From Sandaracinaceae bacterium (lineage in GTDB: Bacteria > Myxococcota_A > Polyangia > Polyangiales > Sandaracinaceae), in NCBI GenBank assembly GCA_020633195.1, contig JACKEC010000017.1, positions 124,001 through 188,000 on the forward strand: a stretch of 64,000 bases of DNA, written 5' to 3'. Below, one piece after another: positions 7,131 to 14,989 of the stretch (positions are counted from its first letter, which is position 1; each line of letters begins with the position of its first letter). Under the pieces are notes generated by a model. The model searched no databases. It was not told the origin of the DNA and saw only the letters and a list, made by a program, of their open reading frames with translations. The translations under genes were made by a program, and so were the position numbers.

Positions 7131-8903
7131 TCAGTGGCCCCAAGGATGCCGGAGGTCGCCTCGATCTTGGAAACGAGGCGTCGGCGCCGGGGCCGGCGTG
7201 GGGGGCGGGGCGACGAGGGGCTGAGGCGTCGGCGCGGGCCGCGCGACGTGGTGGGTCGGGTGGCTCGGGGCGGGCGCCGCGGCCACCGCGGTCAGCCGGA
7301 CGTGGAGGACGTCGCGACCAGGCAGGGCCAGGACCGTGCGGGTCTCGTGGCCCTCGAGGCTGACCGTCAGCTCCCACTGCTCGCCCTCGGGGATCTCGAG
7401 GTTGAAGGGGGCGTCGCCGAGGTCGACTTCGCCGCGCCGGACCCGCGCGCCCGGCGGGTCGGTCTCGATGCGCACCGGCGCCGGCGCCGCGGCGGTCGGC
7501 TCGTCGGGCGGGGGCGGGGCCACGATCGGCTCCGGGTCCGGCGCCGGGGCGGGCGGCGTCGGCTCGGCCTGCGCGACGGGGGTGGGATCGTCGCCACCGA
7601 ACGCGGCCATCGCGAACACGCCCGCGCCGGCGGCGAGGATCGCGAGGAGGGCGAGGCCCCCGAGGATCAGCGGCGCGGCGCTCGAGCGCTGGGGCGCCGG
7701 GGCGACAACGGACGCGACGGAGCCGTGGGGCGTCGGGCCCATCGTCCGCACGCCGCTCGTGGACGTCGCGCTCCACGAAGCCTGCGACGCGCTGCTGTGC
7801 GACAGGCCGGGCTGCGACATGCCGGGCTGCGACAAGCCGGGGTGCGAGAGGCCAGGCTGCGACATGCCAGGCTGCGACATGCCGGGCTGCGACAGGCCGG
7901 GCTGCGACAGGCCGGGCTGCGACATGCCGGGGTTCGAGCGGAGCTCCGGCGGGATCGAGTGGCCGGGGCTGCTGACCTGACCGCGCATCGCGCCGCCGAG
8001 CGACGCGTCGAGGCCGATCTCGCGGGCGCACTCGACGAGCTCGGCGGCGACCTCGGCCATGTCCTGCGGCCGATCTCGCCGCTCCTTCTCGAGGCAGCGG
8101 AAGATGAGCGCCTCGAGCCGCGGCGTGACCTTCGTGAACGGGTAGACCTCGGCGAGCGGCGCGGGGCGCTCCTCGACCTGCGCGCGGAGCACCTCGAACT
8201 GCGAGCCGTGTCGGAACGGCGGGTAGCCGGTCAGGGCGTGGTAGAGCACGCCGCCGAGCGCGTAGATGTCGCAGCGCGAGTCGAGCTCGAAGCGCAGGAC
8301 CTGCTCGGGCGCCATGTAGCGGGGCGAGCCGAGCAGCATCCCGCTCTGCGTGAGGTCGGACGCCTCGACCTCGTCGTCCCCCATCACCTTCACGAGCCCG
8401 AAGTCGAGCACCTTCACGAAGAAGGGATCGTCGAGCCGCTCCGTGAGCATGATGTTGCCGGGCTTGAGGTCGCGGTGGATCAGCCCGGCGAGGTGCGCCT
8501 CGCGGAGCGAGCCGCAGACCTGGAGGCCGACGTGGATCGCGGCGCCCGCGTCGAGCGGCCCCTTGCTGTGCACGCGGTTGGCCATGCTCGCGCCGTCCAC
8601 GTACTCCATCGCGTAGTAGTAGATGTCCTCGGGGGCCTTCCCGAAGTCGTAGACCGTGATGGTGTTCGGGTGCTGGAGCTTCGCGACGGCCGCGGCCTCG
8701 AGGAAGAAGCGGTCCCCGAAGTTGCGCGCGTGTTCCTCGTCGAGCGCCTGCGTGTCGAGGATCTTCAGCGCCACCATGCGCCCGAGCGGCACCTGCTCCG
8801 CGAGGTAGACGACCCCCATGCCGCCCGCGGCCAGCTTGCGCTCGACGCGGTAGCGGTCGGCGACGACCGTCCCCACGAGCTTGCTCGCCTGGCCCTCGCT
8901 CAC
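7131..8903 (-). CDS. Ser/Thr protein kinase with SQPG repeats and PEGA domain
   Basis: A 590-residue Hanks-type kinase of the PknB family. The kinase domain is at about residues 18-290, with glycine loop AAGGMGVVY, Lys47 in VALKIL, HRDLKPGN with Asp145, DFG 167-169 and APE 198-200, so all catalytic residues are present. A linker of about nine pentapeptides (M/L-S-Q-P-G) follows near residues 315-360, then a membrane segment (about 405-430), a Pro-rich stretch and a C-terminal PEGA-type domain (TDPPGARVRRGEVDLGDAPF). The GTG at 8903 has TACCTT 6 nt upstream. It heads an operon with a TPR protein and a binding lipoprotein. Its substrate is unknown. Confidence 0.9.
   Translation of the reverse strand: MSEGQASKLVGTVVADRYRVERKLAAGGMGVVYLAEQVPLGRMVALKILDTQALDEEHARNFGDRFFLEAAAVAKLQHPNTITVYDFGKAPEDIYYYAMEYVDGASMANRVHSKGPLDAGAAIHVGLQVCGSLREAHLAGLIHRDLKPGNIMLTERLDDPFFVKVLDFGLVKVMGDDEVEASDLTQSGMLLGSPRYMAPEQVLRFELDSRCDIYALGGVLYHALTGYPPFRHGSQFEVLRAQVEERPAPLAEVYPFTKVTPRLEALIFRCLEKERRDRPQDMAEVAAELVECAREIGLDASLGGAMRGQVSSPGHSIPPELRSNPGMSQPGLSQPGLSQPGMSQPGMSQPGLSHPGLSQPGMSQPGLSHSSASQASWSATSTSGVRTMGPTPHGSVASVVAPAPQRSSAAPLILGGLALLAILAAGAGVFAMAAFGGDDPTPVAQAEPTPPAPAPDPEPIVAPPPPDEPTAAAPAPVRIETDPPGARVRRGEVDLGDAPFNLEIPEGEQWELTVSLEGHETRTVLALPGRDVLHVRLTAVAAAPAPSHPTHHVARPAPTPQPLVAPPPTPAPAPTPRFQDRGDLRHPWGH
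7799..7935 (-). repeat. 15-bp coding tandem repeat (SQPG pentapeptides)
   Basis: About nine units of 15 bp encode M/L-S-Q/H-P-G in the kinase linker. The only changes are Met/Leu and Gln/His plus silent substitutions. The period is an exact multiple of three, so copy-number change would keep the reading frame. Confidence 0.85.
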
Positions 8904-8909
8904 GCACGC

Positions 8910-8915
8910 AAGGTA
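8910..8915 (-). promoter_or_regulatory. -10 element TACCTT, 6 nt before GTG
   Basis: A TANNNT match upstream of the kinase start at 8903. It supports that start over upstream alternatives. Confidence 0.5.
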
Positions 8916-8999
8916 GCACGCACCTCGGCAATTGGGATCGCGAGCGCCCACGGATGAGGACCCGCACGGCGCCTGGCGGGCAAGAACGGGATGCGCCGC

Positions 9000-9005
9000 T
9001 ATCCT
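9000..9005 (+). promoter_or_regulatory. -10 element TATCCT, 7 nt before GTG
   Basis: A TANNNT match in front of the DUF4266 gene. It is divergent from the kinase promoter about 90 bp away. Confidence 0.5.
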
Positions 9006-9012
9006 CTGCGCC

Positions 9013-9243
9013 GTGCCGCGACTCCTCACGCTCGCCTTCGCGCTCGGGCTCGTGACGGCGCCTCTGTCGTCCGGGTGCGCGATCGTGCCTCGCTATCAGC
9101 GCGAAGCGTTCGCTCACCCGGCGATGGACCCGGCCGGGACGCAGCTCGAAGACCGCTCCTTGGCCAAGATGCACACCGCACGCGAGGTGGCGTCGGGCGG
9201 GAATGGACGACCGGCCGGCGGTGGCTGCGCCTGCAGCAACTAG
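9013..9243 (+). CDS. DUF4266 small lipoprotein
   Basis: A 76-residue protein with an N-terminal signal and lipobox-like SSGC (about residues 18-21). The conserved DUF4266 signature follows (CAxVPxYQREAFAHPAMDP), and the end is Gly/Cys-rich (GGGCACSN). Such proteins are encoded next to DUF3570 proteins, as here: the next gene overlaps this one by 41 nt in another frame. Elsewhere the pair usually travels with an ApbE flavin transferase and a thioredoxin-like protein, neither of which is present here. Exact function unknown; it is probably an envelope partner of the DUF3570 protein. Confidence 0.85.
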   Translation: MPRLLTLAFALGLVTAPLSSGCAIVPRYQREAFAHPAMDPAGTQLEDRSLAKMHTAREVASGGNGRPAGGGCACSN

Positions 9244-10387
9244 GGCCTCGGCCTGGGCTCTCGTCGGCCTCCTGACGTTCGCCAGCGCGGCCGCGGCGGC
9301 GCAGGCGGACGAGCCGACGTTCGAGTACGCGGGCTACCGGTTCGGGCTGTTCAACCAGCGCGGGCGCGGGCTGCAGTCGCGCGCCGCGAACGACTCCGCG
9401 ATGCCGGGCTCCGAGGACGCGTGGATCTTCCAGTCCATCCTCGACTTCCAGCTCCGCCAGGATCGCAACGCGGTCCACAACGTCGCCATCCCCGTCGACG
9501 TGGTCAGCGCCGCCTCCACCGACGCCCTCGACGCGGTCGCCACCGCCTCGCGCGAGACCGAGTCCGTCGACGTCGACTACCTCCTCACCCTGCGCGACAC
9601 CGAGCACACCACCTATCAGCTCCGCATGCGCCCGCACCTCGAGGAGCACTGGCACGCCGAGTCCCTCGGCGGCGCGATCCTGCACAGCTTCGCCGACGAC
9701 AACGCCGTGCTCCGCGTCGGCGCCGAGCTGACCCTGGACTCCTTCGACAAGATCGGCCCCGCCGGCTTCCACAGCGGCCCGTGGGTCCACCGCTTCGCCG
9801 CCACCTTCCACGCCGGGATCTCGCAGCTCTTGTCCCCGACCACGATGGTGAGCGCGCTCTACCAGTTCACGGCGCAATTCGGCTTCCTCGAGACGACCTA
9901 CAACTCCGTGCCCTACGAACAGGGCGGGCGCATCGAGGAGCTCCTCCCGCGGACCCGCGGGCGGCACTCGATCAGCGGCGAGCTGCGCCAGGCGATCCTC
10001 GAGACCGGGACCTACCTGATGCTGTCCTACCGGTTCTACGGCGACAGCTTCCAGGCCTACGCCCACAGCGCGCAGGCGACGGTGACGCAGGAGCTCGGCG
10101 ACCTCTGGCTCCGCGGGCACTACCGCTTCCACTACCAGGACGCGCCCGAGTTCTGGATGGCGTACGCGCCCGTGGACCTGCAGCTCTGGGAGCCGCGCAC
10201 CGCCGACTCGGACCTCGAGACGCTCTACGCGCAGGAGATCGGGCTCAACGCGCGGTGGTTCTTCGAGCGGCAGGGCGCGCTCACCGCGCGCTCGAGCTTC
10301 GTGCAGGTCGGCTACCTCTACTACTTCCGCTCCAACGGGCTCGAGATGCACCTCGGCACCGTCGAGATCGGCATCGGCTTTCAGTAG
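9203..10387 (+). CDS. DUF3570 outer-membrane beta-barrel-like protein
   Basis: A 394-residue protein with a signal peptide (ending about residue 34, AAAAQA) followed by alternating amphipathic strands across the whole length (for example YQLRMRPHLEEHWHAE and GLEMHLGTVEIGIGFQ). It ends in an aromatic-residue C terminus (GFQ) as expected for a beta barrel. Length and content fit DUF3570. It overlaps the DUF4266 gene by 41 nt and so is translationally coupled to it. It converges on the protease gene with a 7-bp overlap of the 3' ends. Substrate or cargo unknown. Confidence 0.85.
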   Translation: MDDRPAVAAPAATRASAWALVGLLTFASAAAAAQADEPTFEYAGYRFGLFNQRGRGLQSRAANDSAMPGSEDAWIFQSILDFQLRQDRNAVHNVAIPVDVVSAASTDALDAVATASRETESVDVDYLLTLRDTEHTTYQLRMRPHLEEHWHAESLGGAILHSFADDNAVLRVGAELTLDSFDKIGPAGFHSGPWVHRFAATFHAGISQLLSPTTMVSALYQFTAQFGFLETTYNSVPYEQGGRIEELLPRTRGRHSISGELRQAILETGTYLMLSYRFYGDSFQAYAHSAQATVTQELGDLWLRGHYRFHYQDAPEFWMAYAPVDLQLWEPRTADSDLETLYAQEIGLNARWFFERQGALTARSSFVQVGYLYYFRSNGLEMHLGTVEIGIGFQ

Positions 10388-12228
10388 GCGCAGCCGACGC
10401 GGAGCCCCCCGGACGATCCGCGCGCCGTCGCGTACGTCAACCTCCCTTGCATGTAGGCGCGGGAGTAGGGCGACAGCCGGTTCTCGAGCGCGAGGATCTC
10501 CGCGATCCGCACCAGGTCGACGCCGCGCGGCAGCTCGAGCCTCGCGATCGCCTCGTCGACGACGTCGAGGTAGTCGCCGCCCGCCTGCATGAGGTTCAGC
10601 CCCGGCAGGTCCGCGTGCCAGGAGTTGGTGCGGGCCGGGTTCACGAACGGGACGTCGGTGACGTCTCCGAAGAAGCCGTCGGGCGGCACGCCGTTCGGCA
10701 TCAGGCCCATCGCGTGGCCCATCTCGTGGGCGGTCACCGACGCGAACACGAGCGCGAGGTAGCGGGCGATCGACGCGAGCAGCTCGTGGCGCTCGAGCAG
10801 CTCGGGGTCGGCGTCGAGCGCGTAGCGATCGAAGCTCGGGTCGAGCGCCTCGGCGTCGCGCGGGTGCGTGCCCACCGGGGTCGCGCGGAGCGGGGCCAGC
10901 ACGTCGCGGACGACCGGCGTCGAGGTGAGGATCCCCGCGAGCCGCGCCGTCGCGACGCCGTGCTCGACGTCGCTGTCGTCGACCCGCGCGGCGTACCAGG
11001 GCGAGATCTCCGAGAAGCCGACGAACCCGTCGAAGGTCCCGCCGAAGCGCATCATGGAGAACGCGCCGTCCGCGCGGAACGCGGCCGGGTCGGGCGCGTC
11101 GGGCTCGCCCGTCCAGTGGATCGTCAGCGGGATCCCGTCGAGCGCGGTGCCGTCGGGGGCGACGCCGTAGGTCCGGTAGACCTCGCGCCGGATCGCGTCG
11201 GTGATCCAGCGGAGGTACGTCGCGTTCATCGCTGGGTCGGGGCCCTGCGCGCCGATCAGCGCGAGCTCCTCGACGAGGTCCGGGAGGCCGTTCGGGGTCG
11301 CGGCGCTGAGCAGGGCGTCGCCCTCGAGGCGCGTCGTGAACACGTCGACGTCGTCGCGGAAGAGCCACACGATCGGGGCGTCGATGGGGTCGCGCTCGGG
11401 GGGGAGCTCGACGATCTGCACGGTCAGCTCGCGCCGGTGCGCGGCGCCGCTCGCGGTGGTCCCCGTGAGCACGAAGGTCAGGAGCCCGTCACCGAAGGGC
11501 TCGTCGACGAGCCAGCGCCCGACGCGCGCGTCGCCGGCCTCGAACACCACTCGGTCGGTCACGTCGCCGAGCGGCCCGGCCGTCAGCGTGAGCGCGGTGA
11601 CGGGATCGTCGGGGGCCTCGAGGACCTCCACGTCCACCGTGAAGCCCTGCCGCGGCAGCCACAGCACGAAGGGCTCCGGCCCGGCGCCTCGCTCGAGCGG
11701 GATGCTCCCGTTGAGCAGCTCCGGGATCGCGTCGACGGTGAGCCGCAGCGGATCGTGATCCGCGGGCGGGTCGATCACCGCGAGCTGCCGCGACCGGCAC
11801 GTGCGCATCCCCGTGAAGCGCACGTCGAGCGTCACGAGGTACACGCCGGGCGCCTCGTAGGTGTGTCGGAGCACCTCGCCCCAGCCCGCGAAGCCGTCGC
11901 CGAAGTCGAAGCGGAGGGCCTCGACCTGCGCGCGCGGGAAGCCGCCCGGGTCGACCTCCACGAGCACCTGCCGCGGGACGGCGGCGACGCGGCCGAGGTG
12001 GAAGTCGCAGCGCAGCTCGGCCTCGGTCCACGGGACGCAGGCGGCGCCGTCGCAGAGCTCGTCGCCGCGGCACGGCGTGGTCGCGCACACGCCACCCGCG
12101 CAGACCTCGTAGCGCGCGTCGTCGAGGCAGCGGCGGCCGTCCGGGGCGCCCGCGTCGGTCGGGCCGGCGTCGACGGGCGGGGCGACCGTTCCACAGCCGG
12201 CGAGCAGGACCAGCGCGACGAGCCGCAT
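10381..12228 (-). CDS. Secreted metzincin-like zinc metalloprotease lipoprotein
   Basis: A 615-residue protein with lipobox LLAGC (about residues 8-12) and an Asp/Pro spacer. A Cys-rich segment is followed by a PKD-like domain (FDFGDGFAGWGEVLRHTYEAPGVYLVTLDV, split over about 105-140). The C-terminal half carries HEMGH at about residues 498-502 inside HEMGHAMGLMP. The Gly of the metzincin pattern is present, but the third ligand position is Pro. A later LNLMQ could serve as the Met-turn. The catalytic Glu is intact. TACCCT ends 8 nt before the ATG. It probably digests extracellular protein; the substrate is unknown. Confidence 0.8.
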   Translation of the reverse strand: MRLVALVLLAGCGTVAPPVDAGPTDAGAPDGRRCLDDARYEVCAGGVCATTPCRGDELCDGAACVPWTEAELRCDFHLGRVAAVPRQVLVEVDPGGFPRAQVEALRFDFGDGFAGWGEVLRHTYEAPGVYLVTLDVRFTGMRTCRSRQLAVIDPPADHDPLRLTVDAIPELLNGSIPLERGAGPEPFVLWLPRQGFTVDVEVLEAPDDPVTALTLTAGPLGDVTDRVVFEAGDARVGRWLVDEPFGDGLLTFVLTGTTASGAAHRRELTVQIVELPPERDPIDAPIVWLFRDDVDVFTTRLEGDALLSAATPNGLPDLVEELALIGAQGPDPAMNATYLRWITDAIRREVYRTYGVAPDGTALDGIPLTIHWTGEPDAPDPAAFRADGAFSMMRFGGTFDGFVGFSEISPWYAARVDDSDVEHGVATARLAGILTSTPVVRDVLAPLRATPVGTHPRDAEALDPSFDRYALDADPELLERHELLASIARYLALVFASVTAHEMGHAMGLMPNGVPPDGFFGDVTDVPFVNPARTNSWHADLPGLNLMQAGGDYLDVVDEAIARLELPRGVDLVRIAEILALENRLSPYSRAYMQGRLTYATARGSSGGLRVGCAY

Positions 12229-12236
12229 CGAGACGA

Positions 12237-12242
12237 AGGGTA
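12237..12242 (-). promoter_or_regulatory. -10 element TACCCT, 8 nt before ATG
   Basis: A TANNNT match for the metalloprotease gene, in the 55-bp divergent gap with the next plus-strand gene. Confidence 0.45.
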
Positions 12243-12283
12243 GCGCACCGGGAACCTTCGCCGTGTGCGACGGTCCAGGGGGC

Positions 12284-13360
12284 GTGCACACCGAGACGCG
12301 ACGACCACGGATCGGAGCCGGCCTGGGCGGAGCGCTCGGGCTCGTTCTCGTGCTGGGCTTCGCGCCGGGCCTCGCCCGCGCTCAGAGCTGGTACGTGGTG
12401 CACGGGAACCTGAGCGCCGACGGCGTGGTCGTCGGCCAGCTCTACGGCGGCCGCGTCACCCCGACGTCGTGGGCGAGCGACACCGCGCCGCGCGTCGCCT
12501 ACACGGACGACGTGGTCTCGATGGAGGCCGAGCTGTCGCTCACCGACAGGGACACCTACGTCTCCGTCGGGGTCGGCCGCGCGGCGACCGTCCAGAACGG
12601 CTCACCGTTCCGGATCGAGATGCGCGCGCTGAGCTGGGCCCCGCTCCTCGGTCGCGCGGGCGGTGGGGTCCGCGTCGCGCTCCCGCCTGGGCTGCCCGCC
12701 TCGAGCGGCGTGCTGTCCCGCGCGGTGGACGCGCCCTCGGGCGCCGACCGACCCTCGTCGGCGTTCCAGCACGCCGGGCCCCCGCCCGCGTTCGATCCCG
12801 CGTGCGGCGCCCTCACGATCCGGCCGCGCCCCGACGCGCGCGCGCCCGCGTGGACGACCCCGGGCTCGGCCGAGTGGATCCAGCTCGGGCCCGAGCGCGG
12901 CGGCTTCACGCGCGCCCAGGTGTTCGTCGACGGGTTCGTCGTCCACGGCTGGCTCCAGGGCGCGATGCCGAGCTGCGAGGGCACCATCCGGCTCGGCGAC
13001 ATCGGCACCGCGTGCGGGGACGGCTTCGGGACGGGGATCGTCGTGACCCTGCCCGCGGGCACCGAGCTCTACGCCTCGCGCACCGCGTCGACGCCCTTCG
13101 GTCGGCTGCGCGCGGACGCGATCGGGGTCGAGCCGCTGCACGGCCCGACCGGCCAGGGGTGCGCCAACGGCGTGTGCCGTCGCGTCCCTGCCGAGCCGAC
13201 GGGGCCCGCGCCGTGGATCGTCCACGCCCACGCCGAAGGCGGCGGCTGGCTGATCACCGCGTGGGTGCGGACGCCGGCCGAGCAGCTCGCGCGCCCGACC
13301 GATCCGAGCAGCGGCTTCGGCGGCTGCTGGAGCCCTCCGTCGGAGTGGCCGCGACCCTGA
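12284..13360 (+). CDS. Secreted hypothetical protein
   Basis: About 358 residues. The N terminus RRPRIGAGLGGALG...LARAQS is a clear signal peptide with cleavage after ARA. The mature part is rich in Gly, Pro and Trp and contains several cysteines (ACGALTIRP, CEGTIRLGDIGTACGDGF, GCANGVCRR) that could form disulfides. No family was recognised. A GTG at 12263 is an alternative start; 12284 was chosen because it gives a normal-length signal. It is divergent from the metalloprotease gene. Confidence 0.65.
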   Translation: MHTETRRPRIGAGLGGALGLVLVLGFAPGLARAQSWYVVHGNLSADGVVVGQLYGGRVTPTSWASDTAPRVAYTDDVVSMEAELSLTDRDTYVSVGVGRAATVQNGSPFRIEMRALSWAPLLGRAGGGVRVALPPGLPASSGVLSRAVDAPSGADRPSSAFQHAGPPPAFDPACGALTIRPRPDARAPAWTTPGSAEWIQLGPERGGFTRAQVFVDGFVVHGWLQGAMPSCEGTIRLGDIGTACGDGFGTGIVVTLPAGTELYASRTASTPFGRLRADAIGVEPLHGPTGQGCANGVCRRVPAEPTGPAPWIVHAHAEGGGWLITAWVRTPAEQLARPTDPSSGFGGCWSPPSEWPRP

Positions 13361-13426
13361 CCGTGCGCAACTCGGCTACAAGGACCGGGTGCGAAGGCGG
13401 CAGGCGCTTCGCGGGAGGAGCACGCG

Positions 13427-14281
13427 ATGGGAGAGACGTTCGAATGGCTCGGCGGCGGCGAGACGCCAGGGATCCAGCTCGAGGTGACCAACCTCGCGCT
13501 CACGGCGGCGGGCATCCTCGGGATCGTTCTCGTCCTCGTCGTGCTGTGGTTCGTCGTGAACCGGGCTCTGCGGATGGCCGCCCGCACCGCGCACCTCGAT
13601 CGAACGGTCGCCACGTTCATCGCCGCGGTGGTCCGCTACGGGCTGATCTCGGTCGGGGTCATCGCGATCCTCGGCCAGCTCGGGGTCGACACCGCGTCGC
13701 TCCTCGGGAGCCTCGGGATCGTGGGCCTCACGATCGGGTTCGCGGCGCGCGACGCGCTGTCGAACATCATCAGCGGCCTGTTCATCCTCTGGGATCGCCC
13801 GTTCACGATCGGCGACCTCATCGAGATCGACGGCAAGTACGGCCGGGTCGAGCGCATCACGATGCGGTCCACCCGCGTCGTCACGCCCGACGGGAAGATG
13901 CTCGCGATCCCGAACTCGGAGGTCGTGAACACCACCGTCGCGTCCTACACGAACTTCCCGCACCTGCGCCTCGACGTCCCCGTGACGGTGGGCGTCGAGG
14001 AGGACCTCGGCCGCGTGCGGCGCCTGCTCCTCGAGATGGTCGCGGCGCGCGAAGGCTTCATGGCGGAGCCGGCCGCGCGCGTCGTGGTCACGCAGCTCAA
14101 CGACTACAACGTCGCGCTCGAGCTGCAGGCGTGGCTCGAGGACGAGACCCAACACATCGTCGCGCGCCTCGAGCTGCGCGAGGCGATCTTCGAGACGCTG
14201 CGCACCGCGGGCGTGCACCTGCCCTACGAGACGATCGAGCTCGCGCCGCTGAAGGTGCAGACCCTCGCCGCCGCGAGCTGA
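13427..14281 (+). CDS. Small-conductance mechanosensitive channel (MscS family)
   Basis: A 284-residue MscS-type channel that releases solutes on hypo-osmotic shock. Three membrane segments lie at about 22-47, 63-85 and 92-125. The third is the pore helix TM3 with its Gly/Ala-rich ridge (SLGIVGLTIGFAARDALSNIISG). The beta domain follows (WDRPFTIGDLIEIDGKYGRVERI and PNSEVVN), then the alpha/beta C-terminal vestibule. Length is close to E. coli MscS (286). The ribosome binding site GGAGGAG precedes the ATG. It may be followed by two small genes in the same direction. Confidence 0.93.
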   Translation: MGETFEWLGGGETPGIQLEVTNLALTAAGILGIVLVLVVLWFVVNRALRMAARTAHLDRTVATFIAAVVRYGLISVGVIAILGQLGVDTASLLGSLGIVGLTIGFAARDALSNIISGLFILWDRPFTIGDLIEIDGKYGRVERITMRSTRVVTPDGKMLAIPNSEVVNTTVASYTNFPHLRLDVPVTVGVEEDLGRVRRLLLEMVAAREGFMAEPAARVVVTQLNDYNVALELQAWLEDETQHIVARLELREAIFETLRTAGVHLPYETIELAPLKVQTLAAAS

Positions 14282-14287
14282 CTTGGG

Positions 14288-14293
14288 TAGGGT
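14288..14293 (+). promoter_or_regulatory. -10 element TAGGGT, 7 nt before ATG
   Basis: A TANNNT match immediately after the mscS stop. GGGAG in the 7-nt spacer could also act as a ribosome binding site, so a leaderless reading is less certain here. Confidence 0.4.
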
Positions 14294-14300
14294 GGGAGCC

Positions 14301-14498
14301 ATGACCGACGCGCCGAAGCTGAAGCTCTCCAAGAAGGAGGAGAGCCGAGCTTGGGACCACTACTCGGGCAACTGCTTCACGTGCGAGCGGTGCGCGCTCT
14401 TCGAGGCGATCAACGCCGGCAAGCCCGGCGCGGTGGAGAAGTACGTCCGGTACATGAGAGAGGTGCGCGGCGAGGACGTGGAGACGGAGCCGGCGTGA
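14301..14498 (+). CDS. Small Cys-motif protein
   Basis: A 65-residue soluble protein with a basic N terminus (PKLKLSKKEE) and the cluster NCFTCERC, three cysteines spaced CxxCxxC, which could bind zinc or an iron-sulfur cluster. A charged helix follows. The ATG at 14301 is preceded by GGGAG. The stop overlaps the GTG start of the next gene (GTGA), so the two are translationally coupled. No family was recognised. Confidence 0.7.
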   Translation: MTDAPKLKLSKKEESRAWDHYSGNCFTCERCALFEAINAGKPGAVEKYVRYMREVRGEDVETEPA

Positions 14499-14980
14499 GC
14501 GACGCGGTCGCCACGCTCGCGGAGCGGCTGCGAGAGGCGGGCGTCGACGCCGAGACGGCGCGCTGGTGCGCCGAGCGCCACGACGCCGGCGACTCCACCG
14601 AGCTGCTGCAGCTCATCTTGCTTCGCGCGCTCTGGGGCGAGGTCCTGCCGCGCGACGGAGGCTCCCCGCTCGCGGTCGAGCGCTGGCCCGCGCTCGCGGC
14701 GCGCGGCTTCCCCTTCGTCGACGGCGCCGCGGCGCGACGGCTGCTCGACGCGGGGGCGTCGGCCGAAGACCTGAACGCGGTCGTCCGCAGCGCGCAGACC
14801 CTCGCGCTCTACAACGCCTGCCAGCTCCTCGACGAGGGCGGGTGGAAGCGCCTCGAGGCGCTCGGGGTCCCGCGCCTGGGCTGGGCCGTCGTCGCGCAGG
14901 ATCCCGCGGTCACGCCGCCCGGATCGCTCGGCGGGCTGCACTCGACCTTCGAGCAGCTCGACCCCGACGCCGCAGAGTAG
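14495..14980 (+). CDS. Hypothetical protein coupled to the small Cys-motif protein
   Basis: A 161-residue soluble, mainly helical protein with no signal peptide and no recognised domain. It starts at a GTG that shares GTGA with the stop of the preceding gene. The sequence has strong third-position G/C bias, which supports coding. The stop codon lies in a small palindrome (14975-14989) together with the stop of the convergent lipoprotein gene. Confidence 0.65.
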   Translation: MSDAVATLAERLREAGVDAETARWCAERHDAGDSTELLQLILLRALWGEVLPRDGGSPLAVERWPALAARGFPFVDGAAARRLLDAGASAEDLNAVVRSAQTLALYNACQLLDEGGWKRLEALGVPRLGWAVVAQDPAVTPPGSLGGLHSTFEQLDPDAAE

Positions 14981-14989
14981 TCGCTACTC
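14975..14989. terminator. Palindrome GAGTAG-TCG-CTACTC carrying two convergent stops
   Basis: Six-bp arms around TCG. The left arm contains the TAG of the plus-strand gene and the right arm contains the TAG of the minus-strand gene. It is short, without a T-run, so terminator function is only possible. Confidence 0.3.

Noticed and set aside
7799..7935. CRISPR-like array
   Set aside because: The 15-bp units are contiguous, in frame, and encode a pentapeptide; there are no spacers.
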